Shown here: positions 45,838 through 55,944 of the stretch, piece by piece | How the letters are laid out: each line of letters begins with the position of its first letter | Position numbering within the stretch: position 1 is the first letter of the stretch | NCBI RefSeq assembly: GCF_029784135.1 | Contig: NC_073744.1 | Location: forward strand, 67,997,593 to 68,061,592 | DNA: 64,000 nucleotides | Direction: 5' to 3' | Origin: Toxorhynchites rutilus septentrionalis | Taxonomy: Eukaryota > Arthropoda > Insecta > Diptera > Culicidae | Made by a program: the position numbers and the translations under genes | The notes under the pieces: model-generated | Databases searched by the model: none | Seen by the model: only the letters and a program-made list of their open reading frames with translations | What the model was told of the DNA's origin: nothing

Positions 45838-48800
45838 CTAATCGGTGTCAACTGACTGAACGAAGTCATTAAAATGTGCTGGAGTTCTTCTTTCCCGTGC
45901 TTTCCGAGAGGGTGATGATTCTTGTTGTATGGGATGTTTCCCAGGGAGATTCTTGACCGCAAGTGGTGCTTCAGGTTTTCGCCATTTGGAAACCTTCCTG
46001 GTTTGAGAGATGTGACGTTTCACTGCATGTCCGTTTTCGTCATTGAGCGTGAGGTTGCCGTTGTTCTCCTCAGTAACGATATATTTTTCTGAAGAAAACC
46101 GAGATTCGCCTTTTCCGCGTGTATGTCGTTCGATTAGTACTGTATCGCCGGGTTTCACTCTACATTGTCGTGCGCCCCGTCGGTTATCCTCGCGTATTTT
46201 TCCTTTCATTTTAGCCTCTTGATCTCTTTTATTAAAAACTTCGTCGTCGATATAAACTTTTTCAAAATTTAACAGCGGTAGTCCCCGCTTTATTTTTCTT
46301 CCTGACATAACTTCTTCAGGGGCTACTTGTGTCACACTGTGAGTAGCAGCATTATGTGCGTGGATCGCTTCCCGTAACTCTTTTACGTAACTAGTTTTGT
46401 TCATCGAAGCATTTACCATAGCTTTGTTTATAAGCTTCATATAGCTTTCCACAAGTCCGTTCTGTTGTGGAAATAGGGGTGTAGAGAAAATGGGAATGAT
46501 GCTGTGTTCTGCACAATATTGCCTGTACTCCGCGCCGTTAAACGGAGGGCCATTGTCTGTTTTTATGAATTTTGGCAGACCTTGCCATTCGAAGACATCC
46601 TCCAAGACCTTCCTCGTGTGCTCGAAGCTTGTTGACTTTACAGGACGAGCGATCAGGAACCTTGACCTATAGTCAACAATTACGAGTATGGAAATTCCGC
46701 CAAATTTTATGTAAGGTCCGTTGAAATCTAATGCAATTGTTTCCCATACTGCTTTTGGGACTGCAATATGTTGCATTGGAGTTGGTCTTTCAGGAACCCC
46801 GTTGACTGCACAAGTGGCACAAGATTCCACCCATTTTTCTGCGTCCTTTGGCATTCCGGGCCACCAAACTCGCTGTCTCAAAATGCTTTTGAGCTTTGCT
46901 GTTGAAGGATGTCCGATGTGGGCTACTTCCAATGTCCTGTTGCGTAGAGCTTCCGGTATCACCACGCATCCGGTTTTCACCAGCATGCCATCACGAACTG
47001 TTAATACATTCTCAAGCGCCTGGTATTTCCGTAAATGGCGTGGCCATTCTCCTGTATCTAGTGCAACCATGAATTCTTGTAGGCATTGGTCCTGTAAAGT
47101 AGCAGTTTTGATTTCATTGTCAGCAATTAATGCAGCCGAATTTGCTTCCAGTGTGGCAATTTCCCAAGGGCTAGAATCGTCGTTGAATGGTTCATCATTT
47201 CCATCATACAAGCGTGAGGGAGAATCTGCGATGTTATCAACACCTCGAATGTATTCTACGTTGTAGCTGTAAGGGCTCAGTCTCAAGGCCCAACCATCGG
47301 CTCGTGTTAAGGCTCTCTTCGATTCTTCCCGTGCTCGGTTCAGTATGAACGCTACTCCTTGTGCATCCGTGCGTAATATAAACTGTCTCCCAAGCAGAAA
47401 ATATGAATAGTGCTCCACTGCCCAAACCGCTCCGAGGGCTTCGCGCTGATTTTGGGCGTATCTCCTTTCAGTTGCCGTCAACGATTTGGAAGCAAAGCTT
47501 ATAATTCTCGTCGAACCATGCTTGTCCTCCTGTACTAGGACAGCCCCCGATGCGATCGGTGAAGCATCTGTATACACAATCGTTTTGTCCTCTTCGCAAA
47601 AATATCCTAACGACACGCAACAGTTAGCAATTCGCTCTTTGACTACCCTGAAAGCATGACTCTGTGGAGGGCCCCATGACCATGATTTTGTAGTGATAAT
47701 CGTCCACAATGGGCTAGTGATATCAGCGAAATTCTGCACATGTGGGCTGATGTACGATGCCAAACCTAAGAAACTCCGCAACTCTGATACGGTTGTGGGT
47801 TCACGAAAATTCCGAATGCTCTTTATCTTTTCTTCGTCCACGTGGAATCCCTCTTTGTCGAGCTCGTGACCAAGAAATTTGATTGCGGTTCTATCAAACT
47901 CACACTTTTTGGCATTCAACGTCAGGTTGTTTGTTTTGAAAATTTTCAGAACTCGGGTAACGGTTTTCCGTAATTCCTCTAGGGTCTTTGCGAAGACTAG
48001 GACGTCGTCTATGTAAACGATAATGTTCTCTACACCTTCTAGTATCCTAGTCATCTCCCGCTGAAAAATTTCGGGGGCACAATTTACCCCGAACATTAGC
48101 CTGGTGAATCGAAACATACCGTTCTCAGAGATGAATGTGGTGAGATCGCGTGATTCGCTGTGAAGTTCGAGGCGGCAAAATGCATTGTTTAGGTCGAGTT
48201 TTGTGAAGTATGCGGACCCGTGAAGCTTCACTTTCATTTCGTCTAATAGAGGAAGACGGAAATACTCCCGTTTGATAGCTTTATTTGGTGCTCTCATATT
48301 GACCAACAGGCGGAAGTCATGTTTTCCCACTGCAGACATTCCGCTAATCCAGTTTGGAGCCGTGGTCACCTTCTCTATTATACCACGAGACTCCATTTCC
48401 GCTAATCGACGTCTCGCTGCGTCCCGAAATGCTGCAGGGACGTTATAATATGCGTTCTTTACGGGTGGCACGGATGTATCCACGCTAAACTTCACCTTTT
48501 TTCCAGGCATTTTTGGAAATTTCGTAAGGCTATTCAGTACATCTAGGTTATTGATATTGGTTCTTACGTGCAGTAAACCTATTTCGTTCGCCGTAGATCG
48601 GCCGAGCAGCGATCTAATCCCTTTCCTAACGACATAGAAGGACGCCCTTTTGGCTGACAACTCGAATCCTGGCACAGTAATTTCTGCTTCAAACATGCAG
48701 TCTACAATCAAGGAAGATTGGGATCCATATGCATGTAAGTTTATCATGCCGGGATTTTCAACACATTTGAGTTTGACCTGACCTGACTCGAACTCTTGCT

Positions 48801-48930
48801 TCAAGTGTGACCAGTCTGACCCACCGATGACGTTCACGTCTGCGCCCGAGTCGATTAAAAACTCAATCGGTCTGGATGCTCCTAAGCGACAATTTACCAA
48901 CACATCTTCAAGAGAGAGAGCATTTACGCG
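45838..48930 (-). CDS. Ty3/Gypsy pol: protease, reverse transcriptase, RNase H, integrase
   Basis: Open from codon CGC at 48930, immediately after an in-frame TAG, to the stop at 45838. There is no obvious early ATG; GTG at 48903 begins the first 1021 codons, whose numbering is used here. Order: aspartic protease (FLIDSGADVNVIG, residues 15-27), reverse transcriptase with YIDDVLVF near 297, RNase H (IVYTDASPIASGAV), and integrase with an HHCC finger near 660 (HIGHP to CATC) and catalytic motifs LDFNGPY (about 726), KTDNGPPFNG (about 785) and GLVES (about 819). No stop or frameshift interrupts it. The start suggests expression as a Gag-Pol fusion; a candidate intron at 48931-49037 would join it in frame to gag. 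Confidence 0.93.
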   Translation of the reverse strand, partial: RVNALSLEDVLVNCRLGASRPIEFLIDSGADVNVIGGSDWSHLKQEFESGQVKLKCVENPGMINLHAYGSQSSLIVDCMFEAEITVPGFELSAKRASFYVVRKGIRSLLGRSTANEIGLLHVRTNINNLDVLNSLTKFPKMPGKKVKFSVDTSVPPVKNAYYNVPAAFRDAARRRLAEMESRGIIEKVTTAPNWISGMSAVGKHDFRLLVNMRAPNKAIKREYFRLPLLDEMKVKLHGSAYFTKLDLNNAFCRLELHSESRDLTTFISENGMFRFTRLMFGVNCAPEIFQREMTRILEGVENIIVYIDDVLVFAKTLEELRKTVTRVLKIFKTNNLTLNAKKCEFDRTAIKFLGHELDKEGFHVDEEKIKSIRNFREPTTVSELRSFLGLASYISPHVQNFADITSPLWTIITTKSWSWGPPQSHAFRVVKERIANCCVSLGYFCEEDKTIVYTDASPIASGAVLVQEDKHGSTRIISFASKSLTATERRYAQNQREALGAVWAVEHYSYFLLGRQFILRTDAQGVAFILNRAREESKRALTRADGWALRLSPYSYNVEYIRGVDNIADSPSRLYDGNDEPFNDDSSPWEIATLEANSAALIADNEIKTATLQDQCLQEFMVALDTGEWPRHLRKYQALENVLTVRDGMLVKTGCVVIPEALRNRTLEVAHIGHPSTAKLKSILRQRVWWPGMPKDAEKWVESCATCAVNGVPERPTPMQHIAVPKAVWETIALDFNGPYIKFGGISILVIVDYRSRFLIARPVKSTSFEHTRKVLEDVFEWQGLPKFIKTDNGPPFNGAEYRQYCAEHSIIPIFSTPLFPQQNGLVESYMKLINKAMVNASMNKTSYVKELREAIHAHNAATHSVTQVAPEEVMSGRKIKRGLPLLNFEKVYIDDEVFNKRDQEAKMKGKIREDNRRGARQCRVKPGDTVLIERHTRGKGESRFSSEKYIVTEENNGNLTLNDENGHAVKRHISQTRKVSKWRKPEAPLAVKNLPGKHPIQQESSPSRKARERRTPAHFNDFVQSVDTD

Positions 48931-49037
48931 CTAAAATAGGAAAGTAAGAATTTTAGATTGAAACAAATATTTTTCGAAATGGGAATACTATATTTATTTC
49001 CGCCATGGGGTTTCTATGAAATTCAATCGTTTATTAC
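48931..49037 (-). other. candidate intron joining gag to pol
   Basis: On the minus strand a donor GAGCAG|GTAATA lies six codons before the end of gag, and an acceptor TTTCCTATTTTAG lies directly before the first pol codon. Both boundaries are in phase 0, so removal of 107 nt fuses gag ...NEQ to pol RVNALSLEDV in frame. Without splicing, pol is cut off from gag by stops. This is inference from the sequence only. Confidence 0.5.
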
Positions 49038-50405
49038 CTGCTCATTAAGCGTCATATTATCGCGTGTGGGTGAGCCATTGCTCTTGATTCGCACTTCTCG
49101 GATATGCTTCTTACGACAAGCCACTGCAAAGTGGCCTAGTTCATGGCAAAAGTTGCATTTTCTCTGCAACGCTGGACAAGGATAGTTTTTGTGTTGGAAT
49201 CCGTAGCATCTCGAGCATCGGGCGCGACGACCTCGTTCCTGTAGGTCTCGGCGGTCGTGTCGATAACGCTTCGCTTGTTCTCTAGTATTCCATTCATCTG
49301 ACCTTCCTCGTTTTCTGTTCGTTCCGTGATTCGAAAAATTTTGATTTCGCCGATTGACTGCATACACTTCTGATTGCTCATTCACGGGTGTTTCCGCTTC
49401 GAAGGCTTCATTCCGAGTCGCTGCTTGGACTATATAGTTCGTGTCATGTCCATATGTTCTGGCTGCCTTCACAATCTCTTTGTTTCTCAAACCCTTTAGG
49501 AGTTGTGAGCGTACAAACCTATCTTGATCGTCGGGATTATATCGACATAACCGAACTTTAGCCACCAAGCGGGAATGGAATGCAACCGCGGACTCGGTTC
49601 GTTCCTGCTTCAAGTTCGAGAAAGCTTCGTGTTCGGCCGCAGAGTCAGTCATTGACTGGAAATAGTTTCTGATGTTCGTTACAAATTTATTATAGCAGTC
49701 AACGTCCGTTACGCTGGGCCTTAGTTTTGCAGCTCTTATAATCCCTTGTAGTTCATCTCCGATTGAGAAGAATAGCAGCTGAGATCTCCGGACAGGGTCA
49801 TTGGCATTGCTGAGCGTGGCCGCGATCTCGAAGTTCTCGATGTAGCGGTTCCACTCTTCCCACATCTTGTTAGCAGGTACTCCGCTTGGAAATGGCTTTA
49901 TGTTGTCCCAGCGGATACTCGGTGCAACGTTATTGGATGACCTGTTTAGAGCAACGGAGCTACTCCAATTTTGATCGGTTTCCTTATGAACATTAGTGTT
50001 TCCTTGAAACATGCTCAATGCCTTCGTTAGATCAGCGAGAACGTTTTCCACTCTTTGGAGACGTTCACTCGTTTTAGTGGGTTTTTTGCTGCCGCTAGGT
50101 TCATCAGGGTGTTTGTTCATGTCATCTGAATTCGCGTTGGGTTCGTCGATTCCGTTCTCAGTGTTTTCAATTTCGGTCAACAACTGGACGGGATCATTCG
50201 ACGTGTCCAACTCAGTAGTCCACACGTTTCTATCGCTGCTTTCGTCGGTATCGTAATCCTTAGTTGTGTCCTCTAGGAGCTCCGGCTGGTCTTGCTCATC
50301 TTTATAGTCGCTATTTACTACCTCGAGGCTGACGGGAGCCCGAACGTACTTTCCAGGTGCTTCCATTTTTTGAGAAGGAATTTCCTCTATCTGAAAATTT
50401 ATCAT
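49023..50405 (-). CDS. Ty3/Gypsy gag
   Basis: A 460-codon ORF. Residues 1-130 are acidic and low in complexity. A capsid-like segment spans about 170-330 (WEEWNRYIENFEIAATL, FFSIGDELQGII, SNLKQERTESAVAFHSRLVA, RSQLLKGLRNKEIV). Two CCHC zinc knuckles follow near residues 400-435 (CSRCYGFQHKNYPC and CNFCHELGHFAVAC), after a basic arginine-rich stretch. The product should form the particle and bind element RNA. The ORF is intact and is followed by the candidate gag-pol intron. Confidence 0.92.
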   Translation of the reverse strand: MINFQIEEIPSQKMEAPGKYVRAPVSLEVVNSDYKDEQDQPELLEDTTKDYDTDESSDRNVWTTELDTSNDPVQLLTEIENTENGIDEPNANSDDMNKHPDEPSGSKKPTKTSERLQRVENVLADLTKALSMFQGNTNVHKETDQNWSSSVALNRSSNNVAPSIRWDNIKPFPSGVPANKMWEEWNRYIENFEIAATLSNANDPVRRSQLLFFSIGDELQGIIRAAKLRPSVTDVDCYNKFVTNIRNYFQSMTDSAAEHEAFSNLKQERTESAVAFHSRLVAKVRLCRYNPDDQDRFVRSQLLKGLRNKEIVKAARTYGHDTNYIVQAATRNEAFEAETPVNEQSEVYAVNRRNQNFSNHGTNRKRGRSDEWNTREQAKRYRHDRRDLQERGRRARCSRCYGFQHKNYPCPALQRKCNFCHELGHFAVACRKKHIREVRIKSNGSPTRDNMTLNEQVIND

Positions 50406-50554
50406 ATGTGTTCAAACACAATCGAGACATTAGCTTTGAGTATTGAACGTGTATTTACTACTTAAATAAAACAGACGCCTATCGAAATAATTATCAATCA
50501 TCTAAGACTTTCATCGTTTTCTTTTGCAACGACATTTAAGCCAATTTTATTCAT

Positions 50555-50860
50555 TGAAAATTCATTCTGCGGACATCCCGTTCCGCCATGTCACTGCGAA
50601 CATCCCGTTCCGCCATAACTCTACGTACATTTCATTCCAACAAATATGTACGGACATCCTGTTCCGCCATATTCCTGCGGACATCCCGTTCCGCCATATC
50701 CCTGCGGACATCCCGTTCCGCCATTTCCTTGTGGTTCCGCCACAACTCTTCGGACATTCAATTACGTCAAATCTCTGCGGACATCCCGTTCCGCTGAAAC
50801 ACAAAGGTCATTTTGACCCTTCTATCTTCCGCGGACATCCCGTTCCGCTACAACACTTTT
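50555..50860 (-). repeat. tandem CGGACATCCCGTTCCG array in the Gypsy leader
   Basis: Nine or so copies of a ~26-bp unit with core CGGACATCCCGTTCCGCCA, spaced irregularly, between the primer-binding site and gag. The core is an imperfect palindrome (CGGAACGGGATGTCCG on the other strand). The position corresponds to the leader of Drosophila gypsy, which holds the su(Hw) insulator array, but the motif is different. Confidence 0.88.
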
Positions 50861-51018
50861 AGTCTTTTGTTGATAAAAAAAATGACATAACCTCAATCTA
50901 ATTTTCCAACTAATTTTTTGTAACGCTGGGTGATTCCCTTTTTCGTAATTATTAATTTATTGAAACCTTCACCATAATTTACCAAGTTACAAGACTTTTA
51001 ATGTTGCTATATTAAGCA

Positions 51019-51037
51019 ACTCCTGGCAGGATCGCCA
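51019..51037 (-). other. primer-binding site, tRNA-Arg(ACG) type
   Basis: ACTCCTGGCAGGATCGCCA on the plus strand is the 3' end, including CCA, of insect tRNA-Arg(ACG) as I recall it. It lies one nucleotide inside the 5' LTR. Complementarity of 19 nt to a tRNA 3' end at this position marks the minus-strand primer site. Confidence 0.85.
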
Positions 51038-51038
51038 A

Positions 51039-51289
51039 TGTGAGTTTCTCGGATGTGCTTGTTTGGGGAATTCCCCCAGCGTAGCTGTCCTGATGCAGGA
51101 ACGTCTTACCTCGTGCTCGGTGATGGTGAAAAGTGAAGTGAAGTGCCAACGGTTGCTGCGCAACGGTTTATGCGGTGTCGGACTTCTACACCGCCATTAT
51201 GTCGACACAGTTGAGTGTACGCCTGCGGTTAATATATATTTGAGAGAATACTTGTTGAAGTCAGTCGTTCTCTTATAGAGTACCACACA
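51039..51289 (-). repeat. Gypsy 5' LTR, 251 bp
   Basis: By eye an exact copy of 45031-45281, followed by the second GTCAT duplication at 51290-51294. As the upstream LTR on the minus strand it should carry the element promoter. A TATATAT stretch lies near 51232. Confidence 0.95.
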
Positions 51290-51380
51290 GTCATAACATA
51301 CCATGTCCTACTATCAGTTCATGTGAGCTTTGGCAAAACTCAGACGTCTTCCGATGTGAGATGGTGTAAGCTGAGGAGCT

Positions 51381-51719
51381 TTAACCTTTTACACCCTCTT
51401 TATGTGAGGATTTTTTTTCCAAAACTTGACGAATTGTCACCCGAGTAACATTCAAATTGAAATATTGCTTTATTTTCATTACCGATTTTGATGTATTCGA
51501 AGCAGTTCTAGCTATTTTCCGCTTATCTCGGTTAGAGAGCTTCGATTTACGTGGAGCTCTCTCTTTCTTACCGTATCCTTGAGTATTCGTCACATAATTG
51601 AGCACTTTTTGATGCGATCGTCCAATCCGACGAGAAATTTCTCTGATATCAACATTTTCTTGGTGAAATGCATCGATTTGTCTTCCTTTTCTCTCCGTTA
51701 GCTCTTTTCCCTTCGGCAT
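51381..51719 (-). pseudogene. Tc1 transposase, N-terminal DNA-binding part
   Basis: The minus strand encodes MPKGKELTERKGRQIDAFHQ, a first helix-turn-helix (IREISRRIGRSHQKVLNYV), the linker APRKSKLSNRDKRKIART, and a second helix-turn-helix ending VTIRQVLEKK. A stop follows at 51381. The rest of the gene resumes beyond the Gypsy element at 45025. Confidence 0.9.
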
Positions 51720-52162
51720 TTTCCAGATTTATTGATCAACACAATTAAAACATCGGAAAAATGTAACTGGTCTTAAAGAAACTTGACGCTTGAAAACAAA
51801 CTTGACACTACAAAACCTTCGGTTTACGGTCAGCGCTTGCACACACACACACATATGAAAATCATGACGTGTATGGTAGTCACCAATACCAACACACTAG
51901 AATATAAGTTGAAGCATTGTTTGTTTACAATGGCACAAAGCAGCAAGATCACCTGGTCATATTGGAGTTGGACAGAGTGTATGTAGCGTCCATTTTGCGT
52001 GTATCAGACTTCTCCCCCACATCTTATGTGTACCAAAACCGCTTTTTTCAATAGTTTGCATGTAAGTTCTTCGATTTAGTGTCCGATAAATCAGTTGTAG
52101 ATAGTTCGAGAATCAAAAACGCTCATCAAGCTCATGATGGTTCAGCGTTTCAGCGTTTAACC

Positions 52163-52352
52163 CCGGACAGTGGGGCAAGTTGAAACAATGCATTTGGGAA
52201 CTAAAAATAAATTTATATTTTTCGAAACATCCAGTTTGAATCTTTTTTTTTTTATCGAAAGTCATTTGGACTGAATGAAATTTAGTGATTTTGTGATTTT
52301 TTAAGAGAGTTGAACTTCGAATAAACTGTTTCAACTTGCCTCGGTATACCTT
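52163..52352. mobile_element. short inverted-repeat element (MITE)
   Basis: CAGTGGGGCAAGTTGAAACA at 52167 is mirrored by TGTTTCAACTTGCCTCGGTA near 52328. It is about 190 bp and A/T-rich inside. No target duplication was resolved. Confidence 0.5.
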
Positions 52353-52869
52353 GGGAATTTTAGGATATTATATTTCAGAGATTGAAGTATACGTGAAGGT
52401 GATACAAACAAGCTCTTGAAGTGCCTACTTACGCCGTGTTAAATATTATCCCATACAAATTCAAATTCTATTCTTCTATTATTTTACATACTATATTGAG
52501 ATTTTATGGGTTTATGTTATGAATGGAAAGTAATATTACGTTGATAATTCACAGCATATGTTTCGAAATAGCACCGCCTTTAACCTTTTTGGCCAGCTAT
52601 AAACGTTTTCCAAACCCGTTGCACTCTGGAATTCTATCGATCCCAATTCGAAGGATCACGGCCTAGACACCTTCTGCTCGTTTACCTTCGACAACATGCA
52701 TGATCATACGAAGTAATCTGAGGGCTTAGATCTGGTGAACGGTCAAGTTATCCCGACACCAGTTCTGAACCAGATTCGCATTAATTATTCACGTAATGAT
52801 CATGTCCATACATTGTTTTCATGTTTGGTGTTACGAGATTGTACAAAACGTCCCTTTTATAGTATAAAG

Positions 52870-53176
52870 TAGGGGTTTTCAAATGGTACTCCGCGGGGAA
52901 TTTGTGCTCCGCGAAGTTATAGCAAATGCTCCCACTTGAAAACCCTCCTTGAGAAAAACATTCTTCAATTTAATTTCACTGGGCATATAGTAATTTATCT
53001 TGTTCACTCCGGGTCAGATGTCGTGTAACTGAGATGCGTAACCGAAATAGAGTTGTTTCCTGTTGGGTAATGGCAAGGCAAATAAGATTTGTTTTATTGA
53101 TTAAAAAATGCAGGTGCTCCGTCAAATTTTTTTGCTATAAAAAGTGCTCTGCCATAAAAAAATCTGAAAACCCCTG
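52870..53176. mobile_element. hAT-like MITE, copy 2, 307 bp
   Basis: Inverted relative to 43927-44234, with matching landmarks such as GTGCTCCGCG, GGGCATATAGT and AAAGTGCTCTGCC. Flanking 8-mers GTATAAAG and ATATGAAG differ at two positions, as expected for an older insertion. 53180-54020 shows no identified gene. Confidence 0.82.
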
Positions 53177-54024
53177 ATATGAAGCATTAATTTTGACGCC
53201 TTTCTCAATAAAAACAAGTGGTAGTTTGCCGTGTTTACAAGCACTTCCCAAAACCATCACGGATGCGGCGCTTTGGATCCGTGGAGTGTTTCTGTCACTA
53301 TCTGGAATATTTATGGAACTGCAGGTCCACAACCTGTCGTTTTGGACACTGTGAGACAGTGTAAAGACAAGCAACTTTCCATATAAAAAGTCAATATCTA
53401 GATTTCGAAACATTCAGATCAGTGGCCATTAGATTTAAAGTTTCTGTTCTGGTACCTTTACATCTTTGTTCTTATTACTTGGCGAATATTTTCAGAAAAA
53501 TGTAAATAAATCTATTTTGGGGAGATTAAAACTTAAATTTTCAAACATCTTCAAAAATTATGATTTCCGGAAAAAAATAATAATACCTGAAAAAAATTGT
53601 CTTGAGTTATTATAATGGTCAATAAACTCGTGAAAATATCTTCTTCATCGGAGCCATGTTAAGCACTAGGAGAGGGTGATTCGTTCACTTTTTTTGGCAG
53701 GGAATTGCGCTTTGGCCCTCTTTCGAATGGACGTAGTTCTGATTACGATTGTAGCAGCCAGAAATGGAAGGATAACTGTAAAATTTGACGGCCAGATCAC
53801 GGAATACGTTTTACGTGTTAAAGTTGTTACCGACCCACATCCGTATCTGACATCTAGCTACTTAATTGGATCGTTATCTGTTTCGCTACCGATTGGTCGT
53901 TGAGACAACGCGACTTCAAACCCAAACTTCGTTCCCGCGCTCTTTTCTCGGACTCCATCGAAACATATCCATTAAACGAAATCCATTCGCAATCTGAAAT
54001 CTATTGACATAGAAACAAGCTTAC

Positions 54025-54640
54025 CGCACACTCGGCTCTATCTTGGATCCAATCAATCGGGTGAAAGAGCTGTTAATGCTTGCGTCAAATTGATCGGTTA
54101 ACAAAGCATTGAAAGTGGTTCCACAGAGTTGGAATCAAAACCTCGCAACGCAAAACACGAATGTTATGATCTTACGAAGCTTTGTACGAAGTTGCAACTC
54201 TGAAAAAAACAAGAATTTGAATTTTCGTAGTCTGTATCAAATGAACAAGTTTCGCGAATACATCTCCGGGGGTTCAACGCTGCAGGAGATCGTTGAAATT
54301 AGCCTGACCTGAGCACCTCTCATCAGAACCACTGATGCTGCCGAAGCTCGAACTGCCGGCCACCTTCTGCTGCCTCAACCCAAATAAAGGACTGAAACGA
54401 AAGCGACACAGAATCATCATCAAACATCTATAAACATGATATTAATTACCTGAATAACACCTTCATATGTTTGTTCAAAAGACACCGACACTGGAAGAGG
54501 CAGAGAAGCCTCACTCGGACAGCCAGAAACGGACCAGATCTAAGCTGTATCACCGACACCCCCCGGAGGCGATCCTCCTGGTCGCCTTGATCCTCTTCAT
54601 CTCTTCTTATTCTTTAGTGGTGCGAAGAGATCATTAATGT
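54025..54640 (-). other. exon-like sequence, unidentified; strand uncertain
   Basis: On the minus strand, a frame with SEASLPLPVSVSFEQTYEGV meets GTAATT (near 54452). A short intron with a TTTCGTTTCAG acceptor follows, then a frame containing QKVAGSSSFGSISGSDERCS. Near 54125-54025 FNALLTDQFDASINSSFTRL then IGSKIEPSV runs into CG|GTAAGC. On the plus strand, 54467-54637 is a 56-codon ORF ending in a hydrophobic segment AILLVALILFISSYSLVV. Base composition is richer in G/C than the surroundings. It may be part of a host gene or a decayed copy of one. I do not recognise the protein. Confidence 0.3.
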
Positions 54641-55484
54641 AACGATTCATCAGTGCGAAAAGCGAGGGTGTTTATTAAATTTCGCTTCTCTCCCGTCTTT
54701 CGAAACTTTACTTTCCAAAGCCACAGTAAAACGGCGGCGGCGGCGATGATGATGATTGGTTATGATGGGTGCTTTTATGCTGGACAGAATCCCGACACCT
54801 CGGCGTTGGATGGGTACGTTTCGGATGGAGTAAAGTTTAGGATCGGCAGCTGACGGCAAGGAAAAATTGTATACTATCTGCATGTTGGCAGTCGCATAAC
54901 GAAACGTGCACGAAACTGTGGTTGGGACTTGCAACGTTGTTAAACTTTTGCGCCTATATAGGGGTGAATGCTGTGCGGCATGGGTATTATCCTGAAGGAG
55001 TTGTTTGAAACCCTTTCAAAGCGAATTACACACTGTCAAGAATATACCACTAAATATACGAACAATTTGAAATCACTTCTGTACTAAGTCCAAATCGATA
55101 TTTTCTCAAAACGTGTTCCATTTCCATTGAACTGAATTATAAAGAGTACAAGTATGACTTTACGGGTTTAAATATGTGACAAACGTCGTGCTGTTGGCAT
55201 TGTGCTGAAGATGAAAAAAAAACATGTGTTTGAAAGGCGTACGAAAACATCACACTTGATAAAAGTGTAATCAAAAATTCTTAATTTCATACCGGAGAAA
55301 CGCCAGCTGTGAAAAGTTTTATTCCATTTTTTTCGAGACAAATTGCAGTTGACAGTAATCGTTTGCTTATCAGAGCTCACAGAGAAAATTCTCCATCAGT
55401 GTGAAAAGTGGTTTAAACAATAGAAAAGCAATTATTTATATTTGGATGATAGAGAACATGGAAAGGCACCGATTAAAAAAAAAT

Positions 55485-55718
55485 TCAAGACGCATAATTT
55501 GAAGCACCGATCGTTTGAACAAAAAAAAAGTCGCACGGGGCCATATTAGGTGAATATGGTGTTTGCTCGATGATATTTACTTGATGTTTGGTCAAATGAT
55601 TCAGTACAATTCGGGCACGGTGCGATGGTGCGTTATCATCATGCAGAATCCAAGAATTGTCGGCCCACATTTCCTGCCGTTTGCGACATACAGACAGACA
55701 CTGATGATCGAATAGCAC
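55485..55718 (-). pseudogene. mariner transposase fragment (DD34D)
   Basis: The minus strand encodes WILHDDNAPSHRARIVLNHL and, 34 residues after the Asp of DDN, MAPCDFFF. These are the second and third catalytic sites of an irritans-type mariner. Only about 75 codons remain. It is distinct from the fragment at 26640 and from the intact ORF at 4914. Confidence 0.8.
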
Positions 55719-55944
55719 TCGAACCTGACAGGTGTGCGTCTTAACATATTGCGGACCACTTCCGAGTTTTCTCGTGTTTCGCGTTTCGCGTCCCTAATAT
55801 GTTAAGATCGTACTGACATAAGAAAAAAAAAATAGACCGGTTCCTGCATGCACGATACGGTTAAACGAAAAATTCCCTGTACATTCTGATCATAGTGTAA
55901 TTCCGTCGCAATTCGTCAGTAAAATAGCTCTTCCGTTCAGACAT

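Larger units (their letters stand above)
45031..51289 (-). mobile_element. Ty3/Gypsy LTR retrotransposon, complete, 6.26 kb
   Basis: Two apparently identical 251-bp LTRs, a 5-bp target duplication GTCAT (45026-45030 and 51290-51294), a primer-binding site, a polypurine tract, and intact gag and pol frames. There is no env-like ORF between pol and the 3' LTR. It sits inside a Tc1 transposase gene. Identical LTRs and open frames indicate a recent insertion and possible present activity. Confidence 0.95.
43824..51979 (-). mobile_element. Tc1 transposon with inverted/direct repeat ends, split by a Gypsy insertion
   Basis: Flanking TA at 43822-43823 and 51980-51981. The outer inverted repeats are CACTCTGTCCAACTTCTATA at the left and CACTCTGTCCAACTCCAATA on the complement of the right end. 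Inner copies of the same motif, CTGTCCAGTTTCTATAAGAC near 44313 and the complement of GTCTTAAAGAAACTTGACG near 51770, give the IR/DR layout of many Tc1-like transposons. Removing the nested Gypsy leaves about 1.9 kb, which includes a 308-bp MITE. Confidence 0.88.

Noticed and set aside
46721..47266. 181-codon plus-strand frame
   Set aside because: Antisense of the Gypsy integrase/RNase H coding region.
50555..50860. CRISPR-like direct repeat array
   Set aside because: Units are contiguous with irregular diverged filler rather than uniform spacers, the host is eukaryotic, and the array lies in a retrotransposon leader.
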